This document shows, in pieces, positions 34,686-43,850 of a stretch of DNA of 64,000 nt. Both the position numbers and the translations under genes were made by a program. Origin of the DNA: Stakelama saccharophila (lineage in GTDB: Bacteria; Pseudomonadota; Alphaproteobacteria; Sphingomonadales; Sphingomonadaceae); NCBI RefSeq assembly GCF_032229225.1, contig NZ_CP135076.1:653501-717500 (forward strand). The letters are read 5' to 3'. Positions within the stretch are counted from its first letter, which is position 1. Each line of letters starts with the position of its first letter. The notes under the pieces were generated by a model. That model was not told the DNA's origin. It saw only the letters and a list, made by a program, of their open reading frames with translations, and did not search any database.

Positions 34686-34704
34686 GAACGCTTCGGCACC
34701 GATT

Positions 34705-35388
34705 CTACCTTCCGCAATGGACCGGCCCGGAGCCCCGGACGGTGCAACTCGCATCGCCGTCGACGGATACCGGTCCGACCCCGGTGGTGGTGATTTCGGC
34801 CGAACGCTCGGCACGAAAGGCGCTGCTTCCCGGTCCGTCGGCGTAAACGGTGAGGTCATCCACGATCAGCTTGTCGGCGTCGATACGGCCGGTCCCGCTG
34901 TTGGTGAAGCGGGCGCGGTTGGCACTGCCTGCAAGCTGCAGCGTGCCCGATCCTGCGACGATGCCGACCAGGTCGTCGGCCGACAGCGCATCGACCTGCA
35001 ACTTTCCGGCGCCGGTGACGGCCAACTCCACATGATGTCCCTCGGCGCGGTCGACCGACACCATGCCGCCGCCGATCACGCTGGCGCCGCGCAGGATGCG
35101 GGTGCGCACCGAGATCACAGGAAGGGCTTCGCGTTCACCGGGCCAGCCGCCCCAGTCATTCGCGTTGGCGCCGATGATCAGCGTCTGTCCCTGCGCCCGG
35201 ACGGACACCGCGTCCACCGCACGCGGATCGCCGGAAACGGTGGCGCCGGGGCTTTCGTTCGTCGATACCGTGACGCGGAACGGCCCTTCTACGCGAACGC
35301 GATCGAAGCCCGACAACATCACCGTGCGGTCGCGCGCCGAGGCCGCAGCCGGCAGCAGCAATGCAAGGATCAGCAGCAATCTTGCCAT
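34705..35388 (-). CDS. GIN-domain (DUF2807) exported protein, paralogue 1
   Basis: Exported protein of 227 aa with a signal peptide (MARLLLILALLLPAAASARD). It belongs to the head-GIN family (DUF2807), a right-handed beta-solenoid with short repeats such as AVTGAGKLQVDALSADDL, VAGSGTLQLAGSANRARF and TNSGTGRIDADKLIVDDL. It ends CTVRGSGPVHCGR. The opening SGFDRVRVEGPFRVTVSTNE is the typical first strands. Function unknown; the family is often linked to adhesion or cell-surface roles. The neighbouring upstream gene is a second member, with 50 bp between them. Confidence 0.85.
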   Translation of the reverse strand: MARLLLILALLLPAAASARDRTVMLSGFDRVRVEGPFRVTVSTNESPGATVSGDPRAVDAVSVRAQGQTLIIGANANDWGGWPGEREALPVISVRTRILRGASVIGGGMVSVDRAEGHHVELAVTGAGKLQVDALSADDLVGIVAGSGTLQLAGSANRARFTNSGTGRIDADKLIVDDLTVYADGPGSSAFRAERSAEITTTGVGPVSVDGDASCTVRGSGPVHCGR

Positions 35389-35438
35389 CACCGCCCGCAA
35401 TCGCACCCTTTGCACATGCTGGCAAGCAAAGGGGGCGA

Positions 35439-36164
35439 TCAGCCGCCGCAGTGAACGTCGCCGGAACCGCTGGAGTTGATGGTGCACCGCGCCTGACCGC
35501 CAAGGTCCACGTCGCCCGATCCGAGCACCGAAACGTTCGCGTTACCGTTGACCGCGGCGGTGGCGTCGCCCGAGCCGGCGATCTCAACCGAGGCTTGCCG
35601 CGCGGTGAGGCCGCCGGCCTTGATGTCGCCCGAACCATCGATCGCCATCGAAAGCCGATCGACCCGTCCGGCTGCCGACAGCGTTCCCGATCCGGCGATG
35701 TCGAATTCCGCGCTGGGGCCGTCGACGGCGCCTACCGTCAGATCGCCGGAGCCGGCGATGCTGCCCTCGAATGGCCCTTCCGCCCGGTCGATCGTCATAT
35801 TACCCGACCCGGAAATCCGCGCCGTGCGGATGGCCGGCATGGTGACGTGTATCACCGCCCCCTCGTGCGATCCCCACGACCATCCCGTGTCCTTGTGCCC
35901 GATCCGCAGGACATGGTCGCGCACCTCGATCTTCAGGCGGTCGAGCGCTTCGTCGCCACCCTCCGCCCGCACGGAGAAATCCTGTCCGGTGGATATGTCC
36001 ACATCGTCGGAACCGAGGAGCGCGACACCGGCGAAGTCGCGCGCGGGAAACTGGCGGATGGAACTGCCTTCCGCCACGTCATAGCCGCCCTTGTTGGCGG
36101 TCGCCTCCGACGTGCCGCTGCATGCCGCCAGCGAAAGCAAGGTTAAAGCCGTCAGTACGCGCAT
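35439..36164 (-). CDS. GIN-domain (DUF2807) lipoprotein, paralogue 2
   Basis: Lipoprotein of 241 aa; MRVLTALTLLSLAAC has a lipobox LAAC at residues 12-15. The solenoid repeats are very regular: ISGSGNMTIDRAEGPFEGSI, AGSGDLTVGAVDGPSAEFDI and AGSGTLSAAGRVDRLSMAID. It ends CTINSSGSGDVHCGG, closely like paralogue 1. Start ATG 36164 has GGAGG 4 nt upstream. Paralogue 2 is predicted to be membrane-anchored and paralogue 1 soluble, so they may form a pair. The same strand and the 50-bp gap suggest an operon. Confidence 0.86.
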   Translation of the reverse strand: MRVLTALTLLSLAACSGTSEATANKGGYDVAEGSSIRQFPARDFAGVALLGSDDVDISTGQDFSVRAEGGDEALDRLKIEVRDHVLRIGHKDTGWSWGSHEGAVIHVTMPAIRTARISGSGNMTIDRAEGPFEGSIAGSGDLTVGAVDGPSAEFDIAGSGTLSAAGRVDRLSMAIDGSGDIKAGGLTARQASVEIAGSGDATAAVNGNANVSVLGSGDVDLGGQARCTINSSGSGDVHCGG

Positions 36165-36227
36165 CGAATCCTCCACCGGATAGTGTATTGCTTGACTAAC
36201 ACGCAAAGGGAGCCGGTACAATAGCGC

Positions 36228-36261
36228 AAAAAAAGAGGGGCGCCGCATGGCTGCCCCCCTT
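36228..36261 (-). terminator. Rho-independent terminator after carD
   Basis: On the minus strand, a stem with GGGGC/GCCCC and GCC/GGC separated by a single bulged A, 4-nt loop, then CTCTTTTTTT (T-run at 36234-36228). It lies 22 bp past the carD stop codon. Confidence 0.85.
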
Positions 36262-36282
36262 GTTGTTCGGATGATCGCCCGC

Positions 36283-36822
36283 TCAGGCTGCGTCGGCTTC
36301 CTTGGCCTTCGCATGCTGCGGCGCAGCGACACGGAGAACGTCGAGAATCTTTTCCAGCGCGGTGGGCTCGTCGACTTCTTCCATCGCCGCCAGTTCGCGG
36401 GCGAGCCGCGATGCCGCAGCCTCGAAGATCTGACGCTCGGAATAGCTCTGTTCGGGCTGGTCGTCGGCGCGGAACAGATCGCGCACCACCTCGGCGATCG
36501 ACACCAGGTCGCCCGAATTGATCTTCGCCTCATATTCCTGGGCGCGGCGCGACCACATGGTCCGCTTCACCTTGGGCTTGCCCTTCAGCGTCTCGATCGC
36601 TTCCTTCAGCGTCTTGTCGCTGGAAAGCTTGCGCATACCGACGCTTTCGGCCTTGTTGGTGGGGACGCGCAGCGTCATCCGCTCCTTTTCAAAGCGCAAG
36701 ACATAGAGTTCGAGCTGCATCCCTGCGATCTCCTGACTTTGCAGTTCGATCACACGGCCCACGCCGTGCTTGGGATAAACGACATAATCACCGACGTCGA
36801 AGGACAGCGCCTTTGCAGCCAT
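36283..36822 (-). CDS. carD: CarD-family transcriptional regulator
   Basis: RNA-polymerase-binding regulator of 179 aa that stabilises open complexes at many promoters, including rRNA genes. The N-terminal RID/Tudor domain starts FDVGDYVVYPKHGVGRVIEL and binds the polymerase beta subunit. The C-terminal helical domain contains WSRRAQEYEAKINSGDLVSI and SYSERQIFEAAASRLARELA, which contacts the upstream fork of the -10 element. It is the last gene of a helicase/S4/fdxA/carD run; a 291-bp gap to fdxA probably carries its own promoter. Rho-independent termination follows. Confidence 0.95.
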   Translation of the reverse strand: MAAKALSFDVGDYVVYPKHGVGRVIELQSQEIAGMQLELYVLRFEKERMTLRVPTNKAESVGMRKLSSDKTLKEAIETLKGKPKVKRTMWSRRAQEYEAKINSGDLVSIAEVVRDLFRADDQPEQSYSERQIFEAAASRLARELAAMEEVDEPTALEKILDVLRVAAPQHAKAKEADAA

Positions 36823-37113
36823 ATGGATGAAGCCTTTCCGATTGCTTCTCCCGGCGGGATTGCATGCTCGTCAATGCTGGGCTAACCAAAACCTTGCTGG
36901 ATGCGACCGCGGGAGTTCCAGATTCTTCGTGCGGAGAACAATTCTGTCTCTGCTGCGAAAGCTTTTAACACAGCTGTAATATAATTTCCAGCCGTTTGTG
37001 GCGCAACCTGCCGCTTTCCGCCTGCTCGTGGCAAATTGGTACGCTCCCCGTTTTGACCGGGGAGAATTGCCTCGGCCCTGTCGCGCCGCTTTGCTGCCTG
37101 TCGCGGTGGCGGC

Positions 37114-37455
37114 TCAGTCGCCCTTTCCGGGTTCCGCCGAGAAATATTTATCGAACTTGCCGTCTTCGCCCTTGTGCGCGTCGGCATCGTCCGGCGTCTG
37201 GCCCGCATTGGTCGTCACGTTGGGCCATTCGGCGGAATATTTGGTGTTGATCTCGAGCATCTTTTCGAGGCCGGGCTCGGTGTCGGGCAGGATCGCCTCG
37301 GCGGGGCATTCCGGTTCGCACACGCCGCAATCGATGCACTCGCTGGGATTGATGACCAGCATGTTCTCGCCCTCATAGAAGCAATCGACCGGGCAGACCT
37401 CGACGCAATCCATGTATTTGCAACGGATGCAGGCCTCGGTGACGACGTAGGTCAT
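37114..37455 (-). CDS. fdxA: Ferredoxin FdxA (7Fe-8S type)
   Basis: Small electron carrier of 113 aa. Cysteines in [20 protein letters not shown] and [17 protein letters not shown] indicate one [3Fe-4S] and one [4Fe-4S] cluster (Azotobacter FdI type). The C-terminal extension of about 45 residues ([20 protein letters not shown]) is the DUF3470-type tail of proteobacterial FdxA. Redox partners are unknown. Its place between the S4 protein and carD is conserved in alphaproteobacteria. Confidence 0.95.
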   Translation of the reverse strand: MTYVVTEACIRCKYMDCVEVCPVDCFYEGENMLVINPSECIDCGVCEPECPAEAILPDTEPGLEKMLEINTKYSAEWPNVTTNAGQTPDDADAHKGEDGKFDKYFSAEPGKGD

Positions 37456-37491
37456 TGGTGGCGGAACTCCATGCCAGTGTTTGCCATCCTG

Positions 37492-37797
37492 CTATGCGCG
37501 GGCGCCGAGCGCGTCAACGCTATTGGCGTTTGCCGTCTGCAAGTCCTGGTATAAGCAAGCGGCTTCGGCCGGCGGTCCGCGCCGGCGCGGCAACGCCTCG
37601 ACCCGCAGCACGCGCACCCTGCCGTGGCGGGCGAAGGCGATGATGGCGCCCCGTCGCACGGCGGCGTGGGCGCGGTCGATTCGCCGCCCGTCGATGCGCA
37701 ACGTCCCCGCCTCCGCCATCGCCTGTGCCACCTTGCGGCTCGGCGCCAGGCGCGCCCACCACAGGAATCGGTCGAGGCGCATCGCCGCCTCAGCCAT
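37492..37797 (-). CDS. S4-domain RNA-binding protein (HslR-like)
   Basis: Protein of 101 aa consisting mostly of an S4 RNA-binding motif: MRLDRFLWWARLAPSRKVAQ, then MAEAGTLRIDGRRIDRAHAA and the basic strand GRVRVLRVEALPRRRGPP. This resembles Hsp15/HslR, which rescues dissociated 50S subunits carrying peptidyl-tRNA. The 30 C-terminal residues look disordered. The start ATG 37797 overlaps the end of the helicase gene by 8 nt, so the two are translationally coupled; ATG 37782 is an alternative start matching the S4 motif. Confidence 0.88.
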   Translation of the reverse strand: MAEAAMRLDRFLWWARLAPSRKVAQAMAEAGTLRIDGRRIDRAHAAVRRGAIIAFARHGRVRVLRVEALPRRRGPPAEAACLYQDLQTANANSVDALGARA

Positions 37798-40306
37798 TGC
37801 CGAATTCCAGATCCGCGAGCGCGGCGAATGCGTTGGCCGGGCCGACCGGGCGCACGGCGCCGCGGCGCGGCGCGGGGCGTCCGCGCCATGCCCAGCGGGG
37901 ACGGCCTTCCTGCGGCGCCGCGCCTTTGAATCCCAACCGGGCCATCAGCTTGGCGATGGTCGGTTCGGTCAGGCCGATCGAGGTCGCCAGGGCCGGGTCG
38001 GGCGCGAAGGGCTGGCGCCCCTTGCGCCGGTCATGGGCGTCGCGCGCGATGCGTTCCACCAGATCGACCCGCACCGCCTGTCCGCCGATCATGCGAAACC
38101 CCATGCGCGTGCCCGCGCCGCGACTGCCGCGGTCCAGAACGGTGGCTCCGTCGCGCGGCAGGGCGGAGCCGGGCCGGTCGCCGCGTGCTGCGAACAGCGC
38201 CGTCCGCCACAGCGCCGCCTTCGGCTTCAGCAGGCGCGGATCGAACAGATCGAGTGTGCCGATGGTGATCCCCGCAGCGCGGAGCCGCTTGCGCTCCTCC
38301 TGGCCGAGCGCGCCGAGTGGCTCCGCGACCGGATCGCGCGGGCTGATGCCGCCATGTTCGGCGAGCGTCGCCGCCACGGCGCGCAACGCGGGCGGCGCGT
38401 CGGGGTCGCGCAGGATCGCCTCCAGTTTCGGAAGCGCGCGGCAATGGCGCGCAATTTCGTCCGTCACCCAGCGGGACAGGCGGGCGCGAATCGCCTCGCG
38501 CTGCCTCGCGCCCAGACAATCCAGGCTGCGGTCGAGCGTGATTGCGGGGCGCGACAGTTCCGGGCCGCGATCCAGCCGGGCGACCGGTGATCCGTGCCAG
38601 ATCAGCCCCGGTCCACCGTCGGCGCCGATGTGCAGCGTAATGGTGGAATTGTCGGCCGTGGCCAACGCCGCGCCGCGCCGCGCCAATTCTCCGCCCAGCC
38701 GCTTTTCCGCCGCAGCGAGCAACATGCGCTTGTCGGTCGCCCGCGCATCGGGCGCGACCGAAAAGCGGAAGCCGTCCAGCGTGCCGAGGACATGGCTGTC
38801 GACGCTCACCTCGCCGTCGGCGTCGATCTCGACCGGTATCTCGCCCGCACCGGCGCCGATCTGACGCAGCAGCATCGACGTGCGGCGATCGACGAAGCGC
38901 TGCGTCAGTCGTGCGTGCAGCGCGTCTGACAGCCGTTCCTCGACCGCGCGCGTGCGTTCGGCCCAATGCGCCGGGTCGGCGAGCCAATCGGGCCGGTGGG
39001 CGATATAGGCCCAGCTTCGCGCCGCCGCGATCCGCCCGGCGATGGTTTCCACATCGCCCTGCACGTTGTCGAGCCGGTCGATTTCCTGCGCGAACCAGGT
39101 GTGCGGGACGTGACCGTCACCTTCGGTGAGCGCGGTGAAGATGCGGCCGACGAAGCGGGCATGCGGATCGACGCCCAGCTTGCGAAAGTCCGGCAGGCTG
39201 CAGGCGGCCCAAAGCCGGCGGACCGCCTGCGGGCTGCGTGCCCGGTCGCGTATCCGCTCGTCGGTCGCCAATCGCTTCAACACCGCGAGGTCGACCGATT
39301 GAGGTGCGGCCCGCAGGCCGTCTTCCGCGGGGCGGCGCTCGAGATCCGCGATCAGTCCGTCGATGCTCGCCAGATCGGGCATCCCCTCTCGCCAGAAGAG
39401 GAAGTCGAGCCGCGGCACCTGGTGGGCCTCGATCTTGTCGATCTCCTCCGGCGTAAAGGCTTCCGGCCCTTCCGCGTGCAGCGCGCCGAACGTGCCGTCG
39501 CGCTGATGCCGGCCCGCGCGGCCGGCGATCTGCGCCATTTCGGCGATCGTCAGGCGGCGGCGCTTGCGTCCGTCGAACTTGTGCAGCCCGGCAAAGGCGA
39601 CATGGGCGACATCCAGGTTCAGCCCCATGCCGATGGCGTCGGTCGCGACCAGATAGTCGACCTCGCCGGCCTGGAACATGGCCACCTGCGCATTGCGGGT
39701 GCGCGGGCTGAGCGCGCCCATGACGACGGCCGTACCGCCGCGCAGCCGGCGCAGGGTCTCCGCAACCGCATAGACCTCCTCCGCGGAGAAGGCGACGATG
39801 GCGGATCGCCGCGGCAGACGCGACAACTTCTTCGCGCCGGCATAGCTCAGTGTCGAAAAGCGCGGCCTGCCGATGATCTCGGCATCGGGCACGAGCCGGC
39901 GCAGCATGGGACGGAGCGAATCCGACCCCAGGATCATCGTCTCTTCCCGGCCGCGGGCGCGCAGCAGGCGGTCGGTGAAGACATGGCCGCGTTCGGGATC
40001 GGCGCCGAGCTGCGCCTCGTCCAGCCCGACGAACGCAACGTCCCGGTCGAGCGGCATGGATTCCGCCGTGCACAGCAGCCAGCGTGCCTTTGGCGGCAGG
40101 ATCTTTTCCTCCCCCGTGATCAGGCCGACCTGATCCGCCCCCTTGATCGCGACGACCCGGTCATAGACCTCGCGCGCGAGCAAGCGCAGCGGGAAGCCCA
40201 GGATGCCGCTCGAATGTCCGCACATCCGTTCGACGGCAAGATGCGTCTTGCCCGTGTTCGTCGGCCCCAATACGGCAGTGACCGAGCTGCGCGAGAATAC
40301 ACTCAT
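37790..40306 (-). CDS. SUV3-like superfamily 2 helicase
   Basis: RNA/DNA helicase of 838 aa related to mitochondrial SUV3. RecA1 has VLGPTNTGKTHLAVERM (Walker A) and VAFVGLDEAQLGADPERGH (DEAQ-type box); RecA2 has VDYLVATDAIGMGLNLDVAH and the motif VI IAEMAQIAGRAGRHQRDGTF. A long C-terminal region (about 430-838) has basic, disordered parts near the end. Mitochondrial SUV3 is part of the RNA degradosome; a role in RNA turnover here is inferred. Start ATG 40306 is chosen because the helicase fold begins a few residues later; ATG 40366 would add 20 unlikely residues. It is first in a helicase/S4/fdxA/carD cluster. Confidence 0.9.
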   Translation of the reverse strand: MSVFSRSSVTAVLGPTNTGKTHLAVERMCGHSSGILGFPLRLLAREVYDRVVAIKGADQVGLITGEEKILPPKARWLLCTAESMPLDRDVAFVGLDEAQLGADPERGHVFTDRLLRARGREETMILGSDSLRPMLRRLVPDAEIIGRPRFSTLSYAGAKKLSRLPRRSAIVAFSAEEVYAVAETLRRLRGGTAVVMGALSPRTRNAQVAMFQAGEVDYLVATDAIGMGLNLDVAHVAFAGLHKFDGRKRRRLTIAEMAQIAGRAGRHQRDGTFGALHAEGPEAFTPEEIDKIEAHQVPRLDFLFWREGMPDLASIDGLIADLERRPAEDGLRAAPQSVDLAVLKRLATDERIRDRARSPQAVRRLWAACSLPDFRKLGVDPHARFVGRIFTALTEGDGHVPHTWFAQEIDRLDNVQGDVETIAGRIAAARSWAYIAHRPDWLADPAHWAERTRAVEERLSDALHARLTQRFVDRRTSMLLRQIGAGAGEIPVEIDADGEVSVDSHVLGTLDGFRFSVAPDARATDKRMLLAAAEKRLGGELARRGAALATADNSTITLHIGADGGPGLIWHGSPVARLDRGPELSRPAITLDRSLDCLGARQREAIRARLSRWVTDEIARHCRALPKLEAILRDPDAPPALRAVAATLAEHGGISPRDPVAEPLGALGQEERKRLRAAGITIGTLDLFDPRLLKPKAALWRTALFAARGDRPGSALPRDGATVLDRGSRGAGTRMGFRMIGGQAVRVDLVERIARDAHDRRKGRQPFAPDPALATSIGLTEPTIAKLMARLGFKGAAPQEGRPRWAWRGRPAPRRGAVRPVGPANAFAALADLEFGNG

Positions 40307-40470
40307 GACCCCGCCAAGATCGGGCGTCGGCACGCGGCATGCAACAGGCGAATGTGCAAGCGGCATTTCGCGGCGGCCATTGCCGCCCTTCGCGCATGGT
40401 TGCGAACCAATGTGAATTTCGTCGGCTTGTCTGCACGGTTTGCCGCAGGACGAGTCATGCGTGCGACGGG

Positions 40471-40484
40471 TTAATTTGACTTAA
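40471..40484 (+). promoter_or_regulatory. Possible CtrA-like site before the M23 peptidase gene
   Basis: TTAA (40471-40474) and TTAA (40481-40484) separated by 6 nt, in TTAATTTGACTTAAAC. The classic CtrA site has two TTAA separated by 7 nt, so the spacing is one short. It lies 79 bp before the start of the peptidase gene, a gene type often controlled by the cell cycle. Confidence 0.3.
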
Positions 40485-40549
40485 ACACCTTCGTTGCACA
40501 CAGGATTCTTCTTGAGGGCCGGGGGTGCGCGGCCCGTAATTCCGGGGGA

Positions 40550-42064
40550 TTGCGCTCCTTGTTTCTGCGCAACGATCATGGACTGGATCTGGGCGGCAGC
40601 ACCAATGCGCCGTCGCTGGACCGCGTGCGGGCGCCGGACAGACCGCTCGGCATGGCCGACCGGCTGCGCCAGCGCTTCCCGGATTTCGACCTCGTTCCCG
40701 ATCTCGGATCGCGGATCGGCAGCGGCGAATGGTTTCGCGGCGTCGCCACCTGCGCCGCGTTGTGCGCCGTCACCCTGGCATTCGCGCCCGATATCGGCCA
40801 GCCCATTTATGCCGCGTCCGCGGCGCCGCTCTCCGGCACGGACTGGAAGGCCGCGCGCAGCCAGTCGATCGCGCCGCTGGCGCTCGGCGCGACAACCGGC
40901 AGCCATATGGGGGCGACCGATGCGGTTCGGCCGCTGGCCGACACGCCGGAACGTCCCATCATCGAATTGACCGCCCTGCTCGGCTCGGGCGATCGCTTCG
41001 CCAAGGTCCTTCGCCGCACGGGCGTGGCCGAGGCCGAGGCGGACCGCGCCGCGCAACTGGTAAGCGATGCCGTCGGCCTGAAGGACCTGAAATCGGGAAC
41101 GCGGCTCGACGTCACGCTCGGCCGGCGCCCGGCCAGGGCGCAACCCCGCCCGCTGGAAAAGCTGAGCTTCCGCGCCCGCTTCGATCTCGCGCTGGAGGTT
41201 TTGCGGTCCGATGGCGGATTGCGCCTCAAGCGCATTCCGATCGCGATCGACCACACACCGCTGCGCATTCGCGGGCGCGTCGGCGCGAGTCTCTATCGTT
41301 CCGCCCGGGCCGCCGGGGCGCCGGCGAAGGCGGTCGAGGCCTTCATCAAATCGATCGCTGCCAAGGTTTCGATGAGCCGGATCGGTGCCGATGACGAATT
41401 CGACCTGGTGATCGAGCAGGCCCGCGCCGAAACCGGCGAGGTCCAGCTCGGCAAGTTGCTTTACGCCGGCTTGGCGCACGGCAAGGACGACATCGAACTC
41501 GCCCGCTGGGACGATCACGGCCGCACCCGCTGGTTCGACGCCGACGGCAGCAGCCGTATCGAGGGCGAGATGCTGATGCCCGTGCATGGCCGCATCACCT
41601 CTCCCTTCGGCGTTCGCACGCATCCGATCCTGCATTATAAGCGGATGCATACCGGGCTGGACATCGCGGCCGCCTATGGCACGCCGATTCGCGCGGCCGA
41701 TGCTGGCAAGATCGTGTTCGCCGGCCGCAACGGCGGCTATGGCAATTTCGTCAAGATCCGGCACGGCCACGGCATCGCCACCGAATATGGCCATATGAGC
41801 AAGATCGCGGTTCGTTCCGGCCGTCATGTCGATCGCGGCGACGTCATCGGCTATGTCGGTTCGACCGGTCTTTCGACCGGACCGCACCTGCATTACGAGA
41901 TTCGCCGGAACGACCGGCCGGTCAATCCGAAATCGTTCAGCTATGCCTCCGTCGACCGGCTGCACGGCAGCGATCTGCGGACGTTCAAGGCGCGCCTTGC
42001 CGATTACAAGGCATTGCCGGTGGGCGGCGCGACCGAAGAGCCGGAACAACTCGCTTCCAGGTAA
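40550..42064 (+). CDS. M23-family peptidoglycan endopeptidase (LytM type)
   Basis: Envelope protein of 504 aa. A membrane helix or uncleaved signal lies at about residues 63-85 after a cytoplasmic stretch. The C-terminal M23 domain has the zinc-binding set RMHTGLDIAAAYGTPIRAAD (HxxxD), GHGIATEYGHMSKI and HLHYEIRRNDRPVNP (HxH). The middle part (about 115-320) is probably helical/OB-like and regulatory. The zinc ligands are complete, so it is likely an active DD-endopeptidase rather than an EnvC-like activator. Start is a TTG at 40550 with a GGGGG-type ribosome-binding site. It is divergent from the helicase and convergent with the HerA-like gene. Confidence 0.88.
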   Translation: MRSLFLRNDHGLDLGGSTNAPSLDRVRAPDRPLGMADRLRQRFPDFDLVPDLGSRIGSGEWFRGVATCAALCAVTLAFAPDIGQPIYAASAAPLSGTDWKAARSQSIAPLALGATTGSHMGATDAVRPLADTPERPIIELTALLGSGDRFAKVLRRTGVAEAEADRAAQLVSDAVGLKDLKSGTRLDVTLGRRPARAQPRPLEKLSFRARFDLALEVLRSDGGLRLKRIPIAIDHTPLRIRGRVGASLYRSARAAGAPAKAVEAFIKSIAAKVSMSRIGADDEFDLVIEQARAETGEVQLGKLLYAGLAHGKDDIELARWDDHGRTRWFDADGSSRIEGEMLMPVHGRITSPFGVRTHPILHYKRMHTGLDIAAAYGTPIRAADAGKIVFAGRNGGYGNFVKIRHGHGIATEYGHMSKIAVRSGRHVDRGDVIGYVGSTGLSTGPHLHYEIRRNDRPVNPKSFSYASVDRLHGSDLRTFKARLADYKALPVGGATEEPEQLASR

Positions 42065-42120
42065 TCGGAACATTCACGGGCGGCGCCAGGCGGTCAGGCA
42101 GGCTGGATGCGCAGCCTCGA

Positions 42121-43794
42121 TCAATGCCCCTGGGCGCGCCAGCGCTTGATGGTGCGATCGAGGATCGCATCCTCGCCGCCGACATCGCGCCACAATTGGG
42201 AGAAGACAGGATCGCCGGAGTCCGGCCGCTGCGATTCCTCCAGCGTGTCGAACAGAACGCGGATCGGCGTGGCGACGCCTTCGCCGCAGATCACGCATTC
42301 GCGGTTCCGCAGCGCCGGGATCGAATCGAGAAATCCGCGCGCGCCTTCCGGCATCGCGGCGCGGACGAAGGCCTGATCCCGGTCGTTGTTCAGGCGCATC
42401 GCAATGATCGTGCCGCACTGCGACAGCACGCCTTCGGCCAGGTCGGACGGGCGCTGGGTGACGAGGCCCAGCGAAACGCCGTACTTGCGGCCCTCCTTGG
42501 CGATCCGGCTGAGGGTCCGGCCGACCGACGAATCGTCCGCCCGCCGTTCGTTCGGAACGTAGCGGTGCGCTTCCTCGCATACGAGCAGCACCGGCCGCCG
42601 CGGTTCGTTGCGCGCCCAGATCGCGAAGTCGAACACCATGCGCGACAAGAGTGCGACGACCACCGAGGTCACCTCCGACGGAACGCCGGACACGTCGATG
42701 ATCGAGATCGGCTTGCCGTCGCTGGGCAGGCGGAAGATGCGCGACAGGAAGCTCGCCATGGTGTCGGCGACCAGCATGCCGGAGAACATGAAGGAATAGC
42801 GCGGATCGTTCTTGATCTCTTCGATCTTGGTCTTGATCCGCAGATAGGGTGCGGTGTCGCCCGCGCGGTCCATCTTGCCCATTTCGAGCTGGATGATGTT
42901 GGTCAGGTCCGACAGCAGATAGGGAATGGGCGAATCCACGGTCAGCTTGCCGATTTCCTGCGCCATCCGGTTCTTCGCGCGCGCCTGGAGCAGGCACTTG
43001 GCGAGAATGTCGGCATCGATCTGCCGCTGCCAGCCCGCGCTGGTGAGGAACACTTCGCAATGTTCCTCGAAATTCATCAGCCAGTACGGCATGGCGAGGT
43101 TGTCGACGTCGTAGATCGCGCCGTTCGCCTTGAACGCGGACGCATATTCGCCGTGGGGGTCGATCACCACGATATGACCCTGCGGTGAATATTCGCAGAT
43201 CCTGTGCAGGATCAGCGCCGTCGCGGTCGATTTGCCGGTGCCGGTCGACCCAAGCAATGCGAAATGCTTGCCGAGCAGCGAGTCGACATAGACCGCGGCG
43301 CGGATGTCGCGGGTCGGAAACACGGTGCCGACCTCGATCGAGGCGCGCTCGTCCGCAGCGTAGATCTGATTGAGGTCGGCCGTCGAGACCGGAAAGATGG
43401 AAGCGCCGGGCGCGGGATAGCGCGTGACGCCGCGGCGGAACCGATAGAGCTTGCCGGTGAGCTGCTCCTGGTCGCCTTCGCCCAGAAAATCGATCTGCGC
43501 CACGATCCGGTCGGGATCGTCCTGGGCGATCCGCAGCGAGCGGATATTGGCGATGAGCCAGTAATTGCCGACCCGCATCTTCACCTGCGAGCCGACGCGC
43601 CCGGTATTGGCGACGGTAGCGTCTGAGTGCTCCGACAAGGCGTCGAGCACCAGCGCGTCGAGCACGATCCGGCTCGACGAGCCGGCAATCTCCGTCACCA
43701 TTCCGATCGCCGTGTCCGCGGGTGCGGTCGACGTCGCTCCGCTGCCTGCCGACGCGGCCTGGTCGAACGCCTGCGCGCCCATGATCTCCGCCAT
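42121..43794 (-). CDS. HerA-like ATPase (DUF87)
   Basis: FtsK/HerA superfamily hexameric ATPase, 557 aa. The N-terminal HAS-barrel (about 25-140) contains GRVGSQVKMRVGNYWLIANI. The ATPase core has Walker A FALLGSTGTGKSTATALIL, the DPHGEYASAF motif, Walker B PVLLVCEEAHRYVPNE and the sensor GLVTQRPSDLAEGVLSQ. Archaeal HerA works with the nuclease NurA in end resection; no NurA, SIR2 or other effector nuclease is encoded nearby. The role in bacteria is unclear; DNA translocation is inferred. It is the last gene of a minus-strand run with TIGR02186 and TauE genes (56 bp gap). Confidence 0.9.
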   Translation of the reverse strand: MAEIMGAQAFDQAASAGSGATSTAPADTAIGMVTEIAGSSSRIVLDALVLDALSEHSDATVANTGRVGSQVKMRVGNYWLIANIRSLRIAQDDPDRIVAQIDFLGEGDQEQLTGKLYRFRRGVTRYPAPGASIFPVSTADLNQIYAADERASIEVGTVFPTRDIRAAVYVDSLLGKHFALLGSTGTGKSTATALILHRICEYSPQGHIVVIDPHGEYASAFKANGAIYDVDNLAMPYWLMNFEEHCEVFLTSAGWQRQIDADILAKCLLQARAKNRMAQEIGKLTVDSPIPYLLSDLTNIIQLEMGKMDRAGDTAPYLRIKTKIEEIKNDPRYSFMFSGMLVADTMASFLSRIFRLPSDGKPISIIDVSGVPSEVTSVVVALLSRMVFDFAIWARNEPRRPVLLVCEEAHRYVPNERRADDSSVGRTLSRIAKEGRKYGVSLGLVTQRPSDLAEGVLSQCGTIIAMRLNNDRDQAFVRAAMPEGARGFLDSIPALRNRECVICGEGVATPIRVLFDTLEESQRPDSGDPVFSQLWRDVGGEDAILDRTIKRWRAQGH

Positions 43795-43850
43795 CTACAA
43801 ATCCCCGGTGGTCCAGCGGGCATCTTGGCCCGGCAGCGGTAAAGAATGGG

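Noticed and set aside
37114..37455. Antisense frames over fdxA as extra small genes
   Set aside because: They lack ribosome-binding sites and conserved patterns; the minus-strand ferredoxin has all cluster cysteines.
42121..43794. HerA-like ATPase as part of an anti-phage (for example SIR2-HerA) system
   Set aside because: No SIR2, nuclease or other effector gene is encoded on either side; neighbours are transport genes and a wall peptidase. Without a partner a defence role cannot be supported.
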